A DNA stretch of 64,000 nt from Pirellulaceae bacterium (GCA_012744395.1 JAAYCB010000265.1:1-64000), one strand, 5' to 3'. Shown: positions 38,810 through 48,566, counted from the first letter of the stretch. The notes: generated by a model not told the origin, from the letters alone. Made by a program: numbers and translations.

Positions 38810-40102
38810 TCAGTTGGCGGCCGCGGCGGACGACTTGGGCTTGATCAGCAGGACGTCGGCCAGGTCGATCCAGCCGGAGCGCAGGTCCACGCGGAACCAG
38901 CCTTCGCTATTCTTGGCGTGAAAGCGGATCGGCGATCGCTTGCCGAACTCCTTCAGGTCGTATTCGGCCCACGTTTTTCCCATATCCGGAGAGATGATGA
39001 TTCCCGTGTTGAACGGCGAGGCGGTTGCGTAGTGCCCGGCGAGAATCACGCCGTCTTCGATGATCATGTTCGCGCATTCATACTGCGGGTTGAAGAGCAT
39101 CGTGTGCTTGTCGGGATTGGGGATGTCGGCCGGGTCGCAGCAGAAGATGCCGCGGTCGTGCGGCTTGGGTCCGTTGGCGTCGCTGATCCAGTAGACCTTG
39201 CCGTCGACGAAATTGATGCCGCCGCACTTGTAGCGCGTGTTCAGCCGCTCCGAGACGATCACCTTCCACTGCCAGAGGTCCTGCTTCGCGTCATACGTGC
39301 CTCGCAGCCAGTGGCACTCGAAACCCTCCGGCCGTTCCATGTCGCCGGTGCAGGCATAGAAGGCGTCTTCTGCCGGGTTATACGCAACGCAGTGGATGTG
39401 GCGGCAGATCACCGGGTTGTCGGGATCGCCCAGCAGCGTGCCCGTCGGCCCTCCGCCCGGAGAACCGTTGTCCCGATAATGTGGATTCTGCCCGAAGGCA
39501 TAGGCGATCTTCACGGTCTCTCCGCCATCGGTCGAATAGTAGATATTGGCGGGGGTGGCGCCGCCGCGGACGTTGCAGTAGTTCCCCCAGACGAGCATCT
39601 CCACGCCGCCCACGTCCCAGGTGTTCACGCCGGTCAGGGTTTCAAAGTAGCGGCCGGGATTTTCCGGGTTCTGCGGCGTATGGGGAGTGTAATCGGCCCC
39701 CTTGGCGTCCTTCAGCTTGACGGGCTTGTAGGTCTTCAGGTTGTCGGTGCTGACATACAGTCTCGATCCGGCGCCGAAGACAATGTTTCCCCCCTTGAGG
39801 ATGCAGCTGAACGTGATCTGCCGAGCGCCGGGAAAGGCAATCCCCGGCCCCCACGTGCGGCCGTTGTCTTCCGACAGATAGACCCGCTCGTCCGAAAATC
39901 CGAACGCCCTGTTGCCGCGCTGCGAATCGAAATACGGCCCCTCCGGCTGGAGGCGATACCAGAAGTCCTCGGTCGAAGGGAACTCGCCCGCGGCGGTGGC
40001 GATTGGATCGGCAGCTGCTGCAATCGTCGCCAGCGTCAACATCGCGGCGGCAATCCCCACGCCCACAAGCCAGCCGCGAGTCGGTCGTTGTCTGAATCTC
40101 AT
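38810..40102 (-). CDS. Secreted BNR/sialidase-like beta-propeller protein
   Basis: A 430-residue exported protein. Signal peptide about 1-30 (LVGVGIAAAMLTLATIAAAA). Asp-box motifs SEDNGRTWG, STDGGETVK and SPDMGKTWA are spaced along the chain as in sialidase-type propellers. The catalytic Arg triad of true sialidases cannot be shown, so the substrate is open. Several Cys and aromatic residues (CDPADIPNPDKHTM) may be structural. AAAGGTG precedes ATG 40102. It is divergent from the zinc-ribbon gene. Confidence 0.75.
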   Translation of the reverse strand: MRFRQRPTRGWLVGVGIAAAMLTLATIAAAADPIATAAGEFPSTEDFWYRLQPEGPYFDSQRGNRAFGFSDERVYLSEDNGRTWGPGIAFPGARQITFSCILKGGNIVFGAGSRLYVSTDNLKTYKPVKLKDAKGADYTPHTPQNPENPGRYFETLTGVNTWDVGGVEMLVWGNYCNVRGGATPANIYYSTDGGETVKIAYAFGQNPHYRDNGSPGGGPTGTLLGDPDNPVICRHIHCVAYNPAEDAFYACTGDMERPEGFECHWLRGTYDAKQDLWQWKVIVSERLNTRYKCGGINFVDGKVYWISDANGPKPHDRGIFCCDPADIPNPDKHTMLFNPQYECANMIIEDGVILAGHYATASPFNTGIIISPDMGKTWAEYDLKEFGKRSPIRFHAKNSEGWFRVDLRSGWIDLADVLLIKPKSSAAAAN

Positions 40103-40455
40103 GATGTCACACCTTTCGTGTCTGAGGGAGTATGCTGACCAGAGGAGAAATTATCCTCGAACGAAGCACGGAACGCCAGACCTGCCGGGGATGCCCGCAC
40201 ACCGGCCTTGACACGATCGTCGCTTGACGGGGGACGTCCCCCCTTGCATCCGCTCCCGGGTGTGGGCGACGGGAGTCGCCGCGTTCGAACGATTGCAGGC
40301 GAGGCGGGTTTGTCCGATACTCAATGCTGGTGGCAGGTTGCCGCGGCCGGCGCGGTCCTTGGCGCTTTAGGACGTTTCCCTGGAGACAACGGCTTGTTGG
40401 ACGCGCCGGGCCGCCGGTCCCGCTGGCCTTCAGGAATGCGATCCACGGTGGCCGT
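40103..40455. other. Intergenic region with GGGGGACGTCCCCC palindrome
   Basis: 353 bp between divergent genes. A perfect 14-bp palindrome GGGGGACGTCCCCC lies at 40229-40242. The plus-strand frame is open from 40324, but that stretch is Arg/Pro/Gly noise until the GTG at 40456. Confidence 0.5.
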
Positions 40456-42417
40456 GTGAAATTCACGTTTACTTGCCCTGAGTGCTACGCGTCGCTCCAA
40501 GGGCTCCGGTCGCGGGCGGGCACATACCAGACGTGCCCGAGTTGCAGCGCGACGATCCGCGTGCCCCAACCGCCCAAGCCGAAGTCCGTGGCCGGGCAAA
40601 CCGACCGGGTGCTCGGCGTCGCCGGGACCGCGGGAGGCGAATACGAGATCCGCGCTTCCGATCAGCCGTCCCCCAGCCGCGATGATGCGGCGGTCATCTG
40701 CCCGGCGTGCAAGACCAGGCTTTACACCGAGCGAAAGCGTCTTGGCGGAACGGCCCGCTGCGAGGAATGTGGCGCGCTGGTGCCGCTGGTCGAGGCCGCC
40801 AAGACCCAGGCCCAGATGCAGCGCCGCCCGGTGCTCGACGAGGCGGCGATCGGCGAATACGGCATCCGCACGGGCGACCGGCCCGCCCAGCCGGCGGCGG
40901 CCTCGATCCCGTTCCACTGCATCCTCTGCGACACGCTGCTCTATGGCCGGCCCGACCAGGTCGGCGCGAAGTTGACCTGCCCTGATTGCGGCCGACAGAC
41001 GCGCGTGCCCCCGCCGCCCAAGCGGCAAGCCGCGGCGGTGATCGGGGCCGCGGCCGGCGAAGGCGCCGCGGAATACGGGCTCGGGGGCGCTGGCGGACAG
41101 GGCGGGATCGCCGGCGACTGCTTCGCGGTCGATTGCTTCCTGTGCCACACCCGGCTGTTCGCCAGGGCCGACGAAGTGGGCAAGAAGATTCGCTGCCCGG
41201 ACTGCGGGACGGAGACCGTCGTGCCCCCGCCGCCCAAGCAGGCGCCCGGCGCCGTGCTCGGCGCGCTGGCCCAGGCGGGAGCGGAGAGCGCGGTGTTTTC
41301 CGTCCGGCCGGACCAATCGGAGCCGCGCGGCGCGAGCGCAGGGGCGAAGCAGAAGGCCCTCTTGATCGGCGTGAATTGCCCCGTCTGCGGGACCCGCGTG
41401 CAGGCCACCGAGCGCCAGGTGGGTGGGCAGGTCCGCTGCCCCGACTGCGACTCGCCGATCACCGTTCCCGCGCCGCCCAAAGACGCCCTTCCCCAGCCGT
41501 TCGATCTCGACTCCGCCGGGGAATACGGCGTCTCCGCCCCCGCGCATGTCGAGCCGCTCCGGCCGGCACTGTTGCGCTCGGCGTCCGCGGACCCGGGCGA
41601 CGACCCGGACTACGCCTTCCTCCGCGACATCGACGATCCCCATCTTCGCTGGCAGCTCCAGGACCGGTCGGACGAACTGGGCTTCCTCGGCCACCCGGAA
41701 GCGTCGCGGCGTTGGCTCGCCTACTCGATGAGCGGCGCGGCGGCGTGTCTCCTGCCGGCGTTCGCGCTGATCCTGTTGGGGATGCCGGTTGGCGATGAAA
41801 CGGCCGCCGTCACCTGGTTCGGCGGATGCGTCTTGCTCGGCGGCGCGGTGCTGGTCCTGCTCGGCTGGCTGGCGTTGTTCTCCGTCAACCTGCTGGCGAT
41901 CGTGGAAGACACCTCGGCGGGAAACCACGTGGTGGAGAATTGGCCCGACGGCGATTGGGGCGGATCGATTGGCGAGAGTTTCTATGCGCTGAATGCCTGC
42001 CTGGTGAGCCTGATTCCGATCGCCATCCTGTTGCAGACCTACCCGCCGGCTCGCCCGCTGGCGATCCACTTGTTGACGGCCGGCTTCTGGCTGGCCTATC
42101 CCCTGGCCTTGCTGTCGATGCTGGAGACCGGCTCGGCGCTGACGCCGGTCTCCGCGGCCGTCTGGTCGAGCCTTGCCCGCCGCCCCCAGGCCTGGCTCTG
42201 GTTCTATTTCCGCTCGGCGGGCATCGTGCTGGTGGCGGTGGCGATGTATCTGGCGTTCTGGCGGCACCTTGTCGGCCCGCTAGCGCTGCCCCTTCTCGCC
42301 CCGGTCGCGACGACCTTCGCAATGGTCTACTTCCGCTGGTTGGGCCTTCTCGGGGCAAGCGTCAGGGAAGTCATCGAGGAGCGGGACGCGAGGAGACGGG
42401 AGAGGCGAAGGGAATAG
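40456..42417 (+). CDS. Membrane protein with five tandem zinc ribbons
   Basis: A 653-residue protein with an unusual repeated N-terminus. Five CxxC...CxxC ribbons are seen at C7/C10-C27/C30, C82/C85-C102/C105, C155/C158-C175/C178, C227/C230-C247/C250 and C308/C311-C328/C331. Most end in VPxPPK and are joined by Ala/Gly linkers that often contain EYGI/EYEI. Residues ~422-630 hold about six membrane helices; the tail is RDARRRERRRE. It may be a metal- or nucleic-acid-sensing membrane adaptor; the function is unknown. GTG 40456 is chosen because MKFTFTCPECYASL begins a ribbon directly, and upstream sequence is non-coding in character. Confidence 0.8.
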   Translation: MKFTFTCPECYASLQGLRSRAGTYQTCPSCSATIRVPQPPKPKSVAGQTDRVLGVAGTAGGEYEIRASDQPSPSRDDAAVICPACKTRLYTERKRLGGTARCEECGALVPLVEAAKTQAQMQRRPVLDEAAIGEYGIRTGDRPAQPAAASIPFHCILCDTLLYGRPDQVGAKLTCPDCGRQTRVPPPPKRQAAAVIGAAAGEGAAEYGLGGAGGQGGIAGDCFAVDCFLCHTRLFARADEVGKKIRCPDCGTETVVPPPPKQAPGAVLGALAQAGAESAVFSVRPDQSEPRGASAGAKQKALLIGVNCPVCGTRVQATERQVGGQVRCPDCDSPITVPAPPKDALPQPFDLDSAGEYGVSAPAHVEPLRPALLRSASADPGDDPDYAFLRDIDDPHLRWQLQDRSDELGFLGHPEASRRWLAYSMSGAAACLLPAFALILLGMPVGDETAAVTWFGGCVLLGGAVLVLLGWLALFSVNLLAIVEDTSAGNHVVENWPDGDWGGSIGESFYALNACLVSLIPIAILLQTYPPARPLAIHLLTAGFWLAYPLALLSMLETGSALTPVSAAVWSSLARRPQAWLWFYFRSAGIVLVAVAMYLAFWRHLVGPLALPLLAPVATTFAMVYFRWLGLLGASVREVIEERDARRRERRRE

Positions 42418-42465
42418 ACCTTGCGGGCAATTGGCCGAACGGGCCGGCCATCGCGAATCGAGTCC

Positions 42466-42881
42466 ATGCAAGACGACTCCGACTGGTTTTGGACGGCGGC
42501 AACCGGAGCGAGCGTCTGCACAGCAGCGGCTGAATACGTGTTTTTGCATGAACCAATCACTAGGGATGATGGAGGGTGGGACGAACCCGGGAGAACAGCC
42601 ACGAGGTGCTCGCGCCCTGCGGCGGCATCTTCATGCCCGGCCTGCGGCCGGGCACGGCGGCAACGCTGATGCCCGACGACTTCGTCGAGCAGGGCCAGCC
42701 GCTGGGGCACATCACGCGCGAAAGCGACCTGGCGATTGTGCCCGTCCCTGCGCCGGTCTCGGGCTACTTGTGGCAGCTCAACGCGTGCCACGGGCAGGTT
42801 TGCGACGCCAGCCTGCCGGCGCAGCATCCTTACATGGAGGAAGGCGTCCGGCTGGCGCTGATCGTCGCCGGCAGCGTCTAA
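42466..42881 (+). pseudogene. Biotin/lipoyl-like domain protein split by a frameshift
   Basis: From ATG 42466 one frame reads MQDDSDWFWTAATGASVC, then EYVFLHEPITRDDGGWDEPG. Around 42588-42600 the sense moves to another frame: NSHEVLAPCGGIFMPGLRPG, FVEQGQPLGHI, APVSGYLWQLNA, ending LALIVAGSV at TAA 42879-42881. The second part resembles a biotinyl/lipoyl-like beta sandwich without the modified-lysine motif. The two parts together look like one ~138-residue protein. In the second frame the first start is GTG 42576, whose GGAGG is too close to work well, which supports a broken gene. A sequencing indel is equally possible. The gene directly follows the zinc-ribbon gene. Confidence 0.55.
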
Positions 42882-42897
42882 GAGGAGGCCAAAACGG

Positions 42898-43389
42898 TCA
42901 GAAGAACTCCCACTGCCCGACTGGCTGGCCGCGCCGCAGCTTGGCGGCGATCTGGTAGGCGTCGATGATCGCCGCAATCGCAATCGCGACGCCTCCCAAG
43001 CACGCCGTCGAGAACCAGGCGCCAAGGAACAGCAGAAAGACGACGATTCCCTTGACCGTCTGCCCGAGCACGACCTGGCCCAGGCCGGGCAGAATCAGGG
43101 ATAGGATGGCGATCACGGTCGGATCGCGGGGGGGACTGGCCGGCATGACCAGGTCGCCGCCGCCTTGGGCGGGCGCGGTGGGGACCGCGGGCGGACGGCG
43201 GGCCGAGGGCCCGCCGGGGGAAAACAGCCCGGCGATCTCGCCGGCGGCCTTCCATTCGGCCTGGCCCTCGGTCCAGACGTAGTCCGTCCTCAGCAGCTCT
43301 CCCGCAGCGGCCCGTTGTTGAAGCTGGTAGAACGAGACGGGCCCGGCGGGCTGGCCGTTCTCGGTGTAGTACCACTCCCCTTCCGCCAT
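42898..43389 (-). CDS. GYF_2-domain membrane protein
   Basis: A 163-residue protein with an N-terminal GYF_2 (DUF4339) domain: EWYYTENGQPAGPVSFYQL at 5-23 and YVWTEGQAEWKAAGEI at ~37-52, carrying the aromatic residues of the fold. A Pro/Ala-rich linker (60-90) leads to two or three membrane helices (AILSLILPGLGQVVLG, IVVFLLFLGAWFSTACLG, VAIAIAAIIDAY), resembling TM2-type domains. GYF domains bind proline-rich peptides; in bacteria the partner is mostly unknown. The gene lies between the broken lipoyl-like gene, with which it converges, and an oxidoreductase on the same strand. Confidence 0.85.
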   Translation of the reverse strand: MAEGEWYYTENGQPAGPVSFYQLQQRAAAGELLRTDYVWTEGQAEWKAAGEIAGLFSPGGPSARRPPAVPTAPAQGGGDLVMPASPPRDPTVIAILSLILPGLGQVVLGQTVKGIVVFLLFLGAWFSTACLGGVAIAIAAIIDAYQIAAKLRRGQPVGQWEFF

Positions 43390-43464
43390 ACACGGTACTC
43401 TCTGCGCTAAAGGAGCTTCGCAACCACCGCGCGGCGGCGCAGCAGCGCTCGTCGCGCCGGCTCG

Positions 43465-44748
43465 CTAAACGAACGGCGTGATGCCCGGCATCGCGGTCGG
43501 GTAGACCCCGTCGTCGCGCGGCTTGACGGGCGGTTCGGCATCGAGGCCGTAGGCGGGCAGGCGGTAATCGAGCGTCGACTGCATGGCCTTTTCCCAGGTG
43601 ATCTCCTGGCCCGTGTAGCAGACCATCTGGGCCAGGATCGCCAGCATCGTGGTGGTGTACATGTAACGGGTGTTGTTCACCGGCTTGCCCGTGCGAATCC
43701 CCTGGAAGAGCTCCACGTGTTCGAGGTCGTACATGCTCGCCTTCTGCCCGCGATACTCCCACGGGGTCGCCCCTTCGATTCTGCACCGCGAGGGCATCTG
43801 GGCGCGCCCCTTGGAGCCGAAGACGACGTCGGTGGTCCCGTTGTAGCAGCCCGGGATATCGCGGCAGAAGCCGAAGACCCGGACGCCGTTCTCGTATTCG
43901 AAGACGACGGCGTGGTGGTCGAACTGATCGCCGTACTTGGGGTCCAGGCAGACCTGCCGCCCTCCCATCCCCCAGGCCTTCAGCGGCGGCACGTCGCCGA
44001 GGACCCAAGAGGCCTTGTCGATGCTGTGGATCAACTGCTGGGCCGTCTGGTCGCCGGAGAGCCAGTTGAAGTGGTACCAGTTCTGGAACTGGTACTCCAT
44101 TTCGCTCCACCCGGGCTGCCGTTCGCGGAGCACGTAGGGCACGGTCAGGTAATTCTCCTGCACCGTGATGATCTCCCCGATGGCCCCATCGTGGATTCGT
44201 TGGATCGTCTCGCGGACCGCCGGATCGTACCGCCAGCAGAGGCCGGAGACGAGGCTCAGCCCTTTCCGCTTGGCCTCCTCGCCGGCGGCCATCGCCACCT
44301 TCAGCCCCGGCACGTCGAGCGCGTGGGGCTTCTCGCAGAAGACATGCTTGCCGGCGGCGACCGCCGCCTGGAGATAGGCCGGATGGAAGTGCGAAGCGGC
44401 CGCGATCAGGACGACATCCACGCAGTCGATCACCTTCTGGTAGGCGTCGAAGCCGATGAACAGATGATCGTCGTCGACGGCGACCTGGTCCGGCTTGAGC
44501 TGCTTGAGCCTCGTGCGCGCGCCCGTGGCGCGATCCGCGAAGATATCGGCCATCGCCACAAGCGTCACGTCCGGGCCGGCGTTCATGGCGTTGGCGGCGG
44601 CGCCGCTGCCCCGCCCGCCGCAGCCGATCAGCCCGATCTTGATTTTGTCGCTGCCGGCGGCGTGCGACGAGCGGGCCAGCGAAAGGGGGGCGGCGAGCGC
44701 CGTCCCGGCGGCGAGCGTGGATTTCAAGAAAGCGCGGCGCGTGGTCAT
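43465..44748 (-). CDS. Tat-exported Gfo/Idh/MocA-family oxidoreductase
   Basis: A 427-residue NAD(P)-dependent oxidoreductase with twin-arginine signal TTRRAFLKSTLAAGTALAAP. Rossmann domain IKIGLIGCGGRGSGAA; catalytic EKP motif intact in VFCEKPHALDV. The substrate domain contains LVSGLCWRYDPAVRETIQRI and WYHFNWLSGDQTAQQLIHSI. It is a different subfamily from the gene at 31805, which has QKP. AGGAG lies 9 bp before ATG 44748; upstream extension of the frame lacks a start signal. Substrate unknown. Confidence 0.93.
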   Translation of the reverse strand: MTTRRAFLKSTLAAGTALAAPLSLARSSHAAGSDKIKIGLIGCGGRGSGAAANAMNAGPDVTLVAMADIFADRATGARTRLKQLKPDQVAVDDDHLFIGFDAYQKVIDCVDVVLIAAASHFHPAYLQAAVAAGKHVFCEKPHALDVPGLKVAMAAGEEAKRKGLSLVSGLCWRYDPAVRETIQRIHDGAIGEIITVQENYLTVPYVLRERQPGWSEMEYQFQNWYHFNWLSGDQTAQQLIHSIDKASWVLGDVPPLKAWGMGGRQVCLDPKYGDQFDHHAVVFEYENGVRVFGFCRDIPGCYNGTTDVVFGSKGRAQMPSRCRIEGATPWEYRGQKASMYDLEHVELFQGIRTGKPVNNTRYMYTTTMLAILAQMVCYTGQEITWEKAMQSTLDYRLPAYGLDAEPPVKPRDDGVYPTAMPGITPFV

Positions 44749-45113
44749 CGTTTTAGTCTCCTGATTCAGTTCGGTCGGCATCCAGGGCCCATCGCCAAAG
44801 CAGCTTCTGGCGAGTTGGCTCCCTGCCGCCATTAAACCATCAGGACGGCCGCGATGCCACTCGTGCACCGCGGTTTTGGCGGTTTTCTTTTCTCCCGACT
44901 CGGCCTTCTTTTCTTTGCAGGGCGGCGGTATCATGGGTTATAGAGGGATCGGGCATGGCGGTTCGCTTCACCTCCGCTCCTCGATCATAGATCATTTCGA
45001 CCCGTGTCCGAAGACCGAACGGGGAATCGGTCCGCCCCCGAGAAGAGGCATTCTCAGCGGTTTTCGGCAGACTGGGCCGCACCAATTCCAATGGCGACCG
45101 TCCGGAGGAATGC
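44749..45113. other. Intergenic region between divergent genes
   Basis: 365 bp; no gene or clear promoter pair seen. GGAGG at 45104-45108 is the ribosome-binding site of the hybrid kinase. Confidence 0.4.
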
Positions 45114-48100
45114 ATGTCGGCTGCCGGCTCTTCTCCTGATCGGCGATCGCGGCTGGCCTTCGTCGCTTCGATTCTCATCGCGGGCATGGCGGTCTCACTG
45201 GCCGGGTACTGGCTGCTGGCGCGCGGCGAGGACGAACTGCTCGAAGCCCGGGTGATCGACCGAGCCGACCTGCGAATCCATGCGCTCAACCGTCGTTTCA
45301 GCCATGCGGCCGGCGCCAACCTGGTTCCCCTCAGCCGGCTGCACGGCAGCGGAAAAGACCGCCGCCAGGGGTTTCGCAACATGGCCGAAATACGGCTGTC
45401 GCCCAACAGCGACATCCTCGGCCTGATCTGGGCGCCGCGGGTCGACGGCCAGTCGCGGGAAGAGTTCGAGCAAGCGGTCGCCGCGGAAGACGTCGAGGGC
45501 TTCCGCATCCGCTCGGCGACGGACGCCGGCCGTCCCGCCGGCAGCCTCTATCCGGTCCTCTATGCGGAGCCCGAAGCCTGCCAATCGATGCTCGGCTTCG
45601 ACCTGGGATCCAGTCCGCCGCTGCGGACGGCCATGGAGGAGGCGCTGCAGGCCGACCGCGTGGCGACCACTCGGCCGATGGTCTGGCGGGATGCGCCATT
45701 CGATGGTCTGGTGGTCGCCGCATTCCGCGCCGTTGGATCCGGGCGGCCCCCCGGCGATGCCGCCGCGCCGTCCCACCCGAACCTGCAAGGGTTCGCCGTT
45801 TCGGTGATCGGGGTCGGCAAGATGATCGAAGACGCCCTCAACCCGTTCCCGCCGGGGATCGACGTGGTCTTGTTCGATGGGTCCGATCCGAACGCCCTCC
45901 GGCCGGAGTGCCTTTACAGTTCGTCCGACCGAGTTGTGCGGCTTGTCGACCAGGCAGGCCTGCCGCAACCCCCCGCCGGCCTGACAATGCCCATGCGCGA
46001 ACTGCTGGTGCCGGGCCGGCCGTGGTTCGCCCAGGGCATTCCGTCCGCGCAGTACGTCGCCGACCATGCATCGCTGACGCCGCTGGCCGTCCTTCTGGCT
46101 GGCGTGTTCGCCACCCTGGCCGTGGCGGCCTATGCCAGTATCTTGCTCGGCCGGAGCGAGAAGATCAGAGAACTGGTGATCCGCCGGACTGCCGAATTGA
46201 ACGCGGCGAATCAGGAGCTTTCCCGCGAGCGATTCCTGCTGGACACGCTGCTCGACCAATCCCCCGACTACATTTACTTCAAGGACACGGCCAGCCGCTT
46301 CCTCCGGGTCAGCAGGACGCTGGCCGAATACCTGGGTTTCCGCTCCGTCGCGGACGCCATGGGAAAGACCGACTTCGACGTCTTTCGCACCGAGTTGGCG
46401 GAGGGTTACCGCAAGGATGAAGAGCGGATCATGGCAACCGGCCAGCCGGTTGTCGACAAGGAAGAGCAGCAGACCGGCCGGGAGGGCGAGCCGATCTGCA
46501 TGTCGACGACCAAGGTTCCCCTCCGCGACCAGGAGGGGCGGATCGTGGGGACATTCGGCATCTCCCGCGACATTACCGAGCGGAAGAAGGCCGAGGTCGA
46601 ATTGGCCAGGGCCAAGGCCGAAGCCGAGGCCGCCAGCCGGGCCAAGAGCGACTTCCTGGCCAACATGAGCCACGAAATCCGCACCCCGATGAACGCCATC
46701 ATCGGGATGACCGAGCTGGTCCTGGAGACCCCGCTGGACGATTCCCAGCGGGAGTACCTCCGCATGGTCCTCGAGTCGAGCGAGTCGCTCTTGTCGATCC
46801 TCAACGACGTCCTCGATTTCTCCAAGATCGAGGCCGGAAAGCTCGATCTGGAGCGGGCGCCGTTCGATCTCCGCGAGGTCGTCGGCGACACGATGAAATC
46901 GCTCGCCTTCCGGGCCCACATGAAGGGCCTGGAGCTCGCCTGCCGGATCGACCCCGGCGTTCCGGACCGGCTCGTCGGCGACGCGGGACGGCTCCGCCAG
47001 GTGGTCGTCAACCTGGTCGGCAACGCGATCAAGTTCACCGAGTCGGGCGAAGTCGTCCTGGAGTTGTCCAGCGAATTCGTCTCCGACCAGAGGACCCGGC
47101 TGCTCGTTGCCGTCCGCGACACGGGGATCGGGATTCCCGAGCAGCGGCGGCAGGGGATCTTCAACGCCTTCGAACAGGCCGACCTCTCGACCACCCGGCG
47201 ATTCGGCGGCAGCGGCCTGGGGCTGACCATCTCCAGCCGCCTCGTGAAAATGATGGGCGGCCGCATCGGGTTGGAGAGTACGCCGGGCGAGGGGAGCACG
47301 TTCCATTTCACGGCCGTCTTCGAATTGGCGCCCGGCGTCGAACCGGCACGGATGACCCAGCTGGTCGCGGGCACCCCCGTGCTTGTCGTCGACGACAACG
47401 CGACCAACCGCCGAATTCTCCACGAAATGCTCTCCAGTTGGGGCATGAAGCCCACACCGGCCACCGGCGTGCCGGAAGCCATCACCCTGGCCGAACAGGC
47501 CCAGCGGGCCGGCTCCCCCTTCCCGCTGATTCTCACCGATGCCAATATGCCCGAACGGGACGGCTTCGACCTGGCCAGGCACATCCGGCAACACGAGGAA
47601 CTGGGCGGCACGATTGTGCTGATGCTGACTTCCGGCGGGTATCCGGACGGAGTCTCCCGCTGCAACGAGTTGGGCATTGCCGCCTATCTCCTCAAGCCGA
47701 TCAAGCAGTCCGAACTGTTCGACGCCGTGGTCATGTCGCTGGGCATCCGCGGCCAGACGGAACCGGTGCCGCGGGCGGACGTCTGCTGCCATCTTCCGCC
47801 CTTGCGGGTACTGCTTGCCGAAGACAGCCTGGTGAGCCAGAAGCTCGCGGTCGGACTGCTGGAGCGGCACGGCCACCAGGTTGTTGTCGCCAGCCACGGC
47901 CGCGAGGCGATTGCCGCTTTCCAGTCGCAGACGTTTGATCTTGTGCTGATGGATGTCCAAATGCCCGAGATGGACGGCTACGACGCGACCGCGGCGATCC
48001 GCGCCATGGAGCGCGGCACCGGGAAACACATCCCGATCGTCGCCATGACCGCCCACGCGATGAAGGGCGACCGCCAGCGCTGCCTGCAAGCCGGTATGGA

Positions 48101-48566
48101 CGGCTACATCGCCAAACCGATCCGCGCCGCGGCCCTCTTCCAGGCGATCGCCGACGTGCTGGCCGGCCGTGCCACCGAACCCGGCGACGCGGCTGCCGAC
48201 GAGCGCCCCCAGACGCCGGGCGTCGACTGGCAGGAGGCCCTGAACGCCGTCGGCGGCGACCGCAGGTTGCTCGACGACGTTGTCCGCGGGTTTCTCGAAG
48301 AATGCCCGCGACTGCTGGAGACCCTCCGCAAAGCCGTCCGCCAGTCCGACCCACGGGACGTGACCGATGCCGCCCACCAGCTCAAGGGCGTCTTGCGTTA
48401 CTTCGGGCCCGGCGAGGCCTACCAGGCGGCCTGGCGGCTGGAAAAGGTCGCGCGTCAGGGCGATCTGCGACATGCACCCGAGGAGTTGCAGCAACTCGAA
48501 GCGGCGACTGCCCAACTGATCGAAACCGTTGGCAGCACGTGGCGTCAGGGCGTGCCCGCCCGGTAG
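45114..48566 (+). CDS. Hybrid sensor histidine kinase with two receivers and HPt domain
   Basis: An 1150-residue membrane phosphorelay protein. Two helices (about 13-35 and 321-345) enclose a ~285-residue extracytoplasmic sensor resembling a CHASE domain (LGLIWAPRVDG, LYPVLYAEP). Then a PAS domain (~375-485, DYIYFKDTASRFLRVS), HisKA with His520 in NMSHEIRTPMNA, HATPase (NLVGNAIKF, FGGSGLGLTIS), receiver 1 with Asp809 in LTDANMPERDG, receiver 2 with Asp947 in LMDVQMPEMDG, and an HPt domain with His1088 in AAHQLKG. All phospho-acceptors are present, so it can run a full His-Asp-His relay; the final regulator is not adjacent. The ligand is unknown. Confidence 0.93.
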   Translation: MSAAGSSPDRRSRLAFVASILIAGMAVSLAGYWLLARGEDELLEARVIDRADLRIHALNRRFSHAAGANLVPLSRLHGSGKDRRQGFRNMAEIRLSPNSDILGLIWAPRVDGQSREEFEQAVAAEDVEGFRIRSATDAGRPAGSLYPVLYAEPEACQSMLGFDLGSSPPLRTAMEEALQADRVATTRPMVWRDAPFDGLVVAAFRAVGSGRPPGDAAAPSHPNLQGFAVSVIGVGKMIEDALNPFPPGIDVVLFDGSDPNALRPECLYSSSDRVVRLVDQAGLPQPPAGLTMPMRELLVPGRPWFAQGIPSAQYVADHASLTPLAVLLAGVFATLAVAAYASILLGRSEKIRELVIRRTAELNAANQELSRERFLLDTLLDQSPDYIYFKDTASRFLRVSRTLAEYLGFRSVADAMGKTDFDVFRTELAEGYRKDEERIMATGQPVVDKEEQQTGREGEPICMSTTKVPLRDQEGRIVGTFGISRDITERKKAEVELARAKAEAEAASRAKSDFLANMSHEIRTPMNAIIGMTELVLETPLDDSQREYLRMVLESSESLLSILNDVLDFSKIEAGKLDLERAPFDLREVVGDTMKSLAFRAHMKGLELACRIDPGVPDRLVGDAGRLRQVVVNLVGNAIKFTESGEVVLELSSEFVSDQRTRLLVAVRDTGIGIPEQRRQGIFNAFEQADLSTTRRFGGSGLGLTISSRLVKMMGGRIGLESTPGEGSTFHFTAVFELAPGVEPARMTQLVAGTPVLVVDDNATNRRILHEMLSSWGMKPTPATGVPEAITLAEQAQRAGSPFPLILTDANMPERDGFDLARHIRQHEELGGTIVLMLTSGGYPDGVSRCNELGIAAYLLKPIKQSELFDAVVMSLGIRGQTEPVPRADVCCHLPPLRVLLAEDSLVSQKLAVGLLERHGHQVVVASHGREAIAAFQSQTFDLVLMDVQMPEMDGYDATAAIRAMERGTGKHIPIVAMTAHAMKGDRQRCLQAGMDGYIAKPIRAAALFQAIADVLAGRATEPGDAAADERPQTPGVDWQEALNAVGGDRRLLDDVVRGFLEECPRLLETLRKAVRQSDPRDVTDAAHQLKGVLRYFGPGEAYQAAWRLEKVARQGDLRHAPEELQQLEAATAQLIETVGSTWRQGVPAR

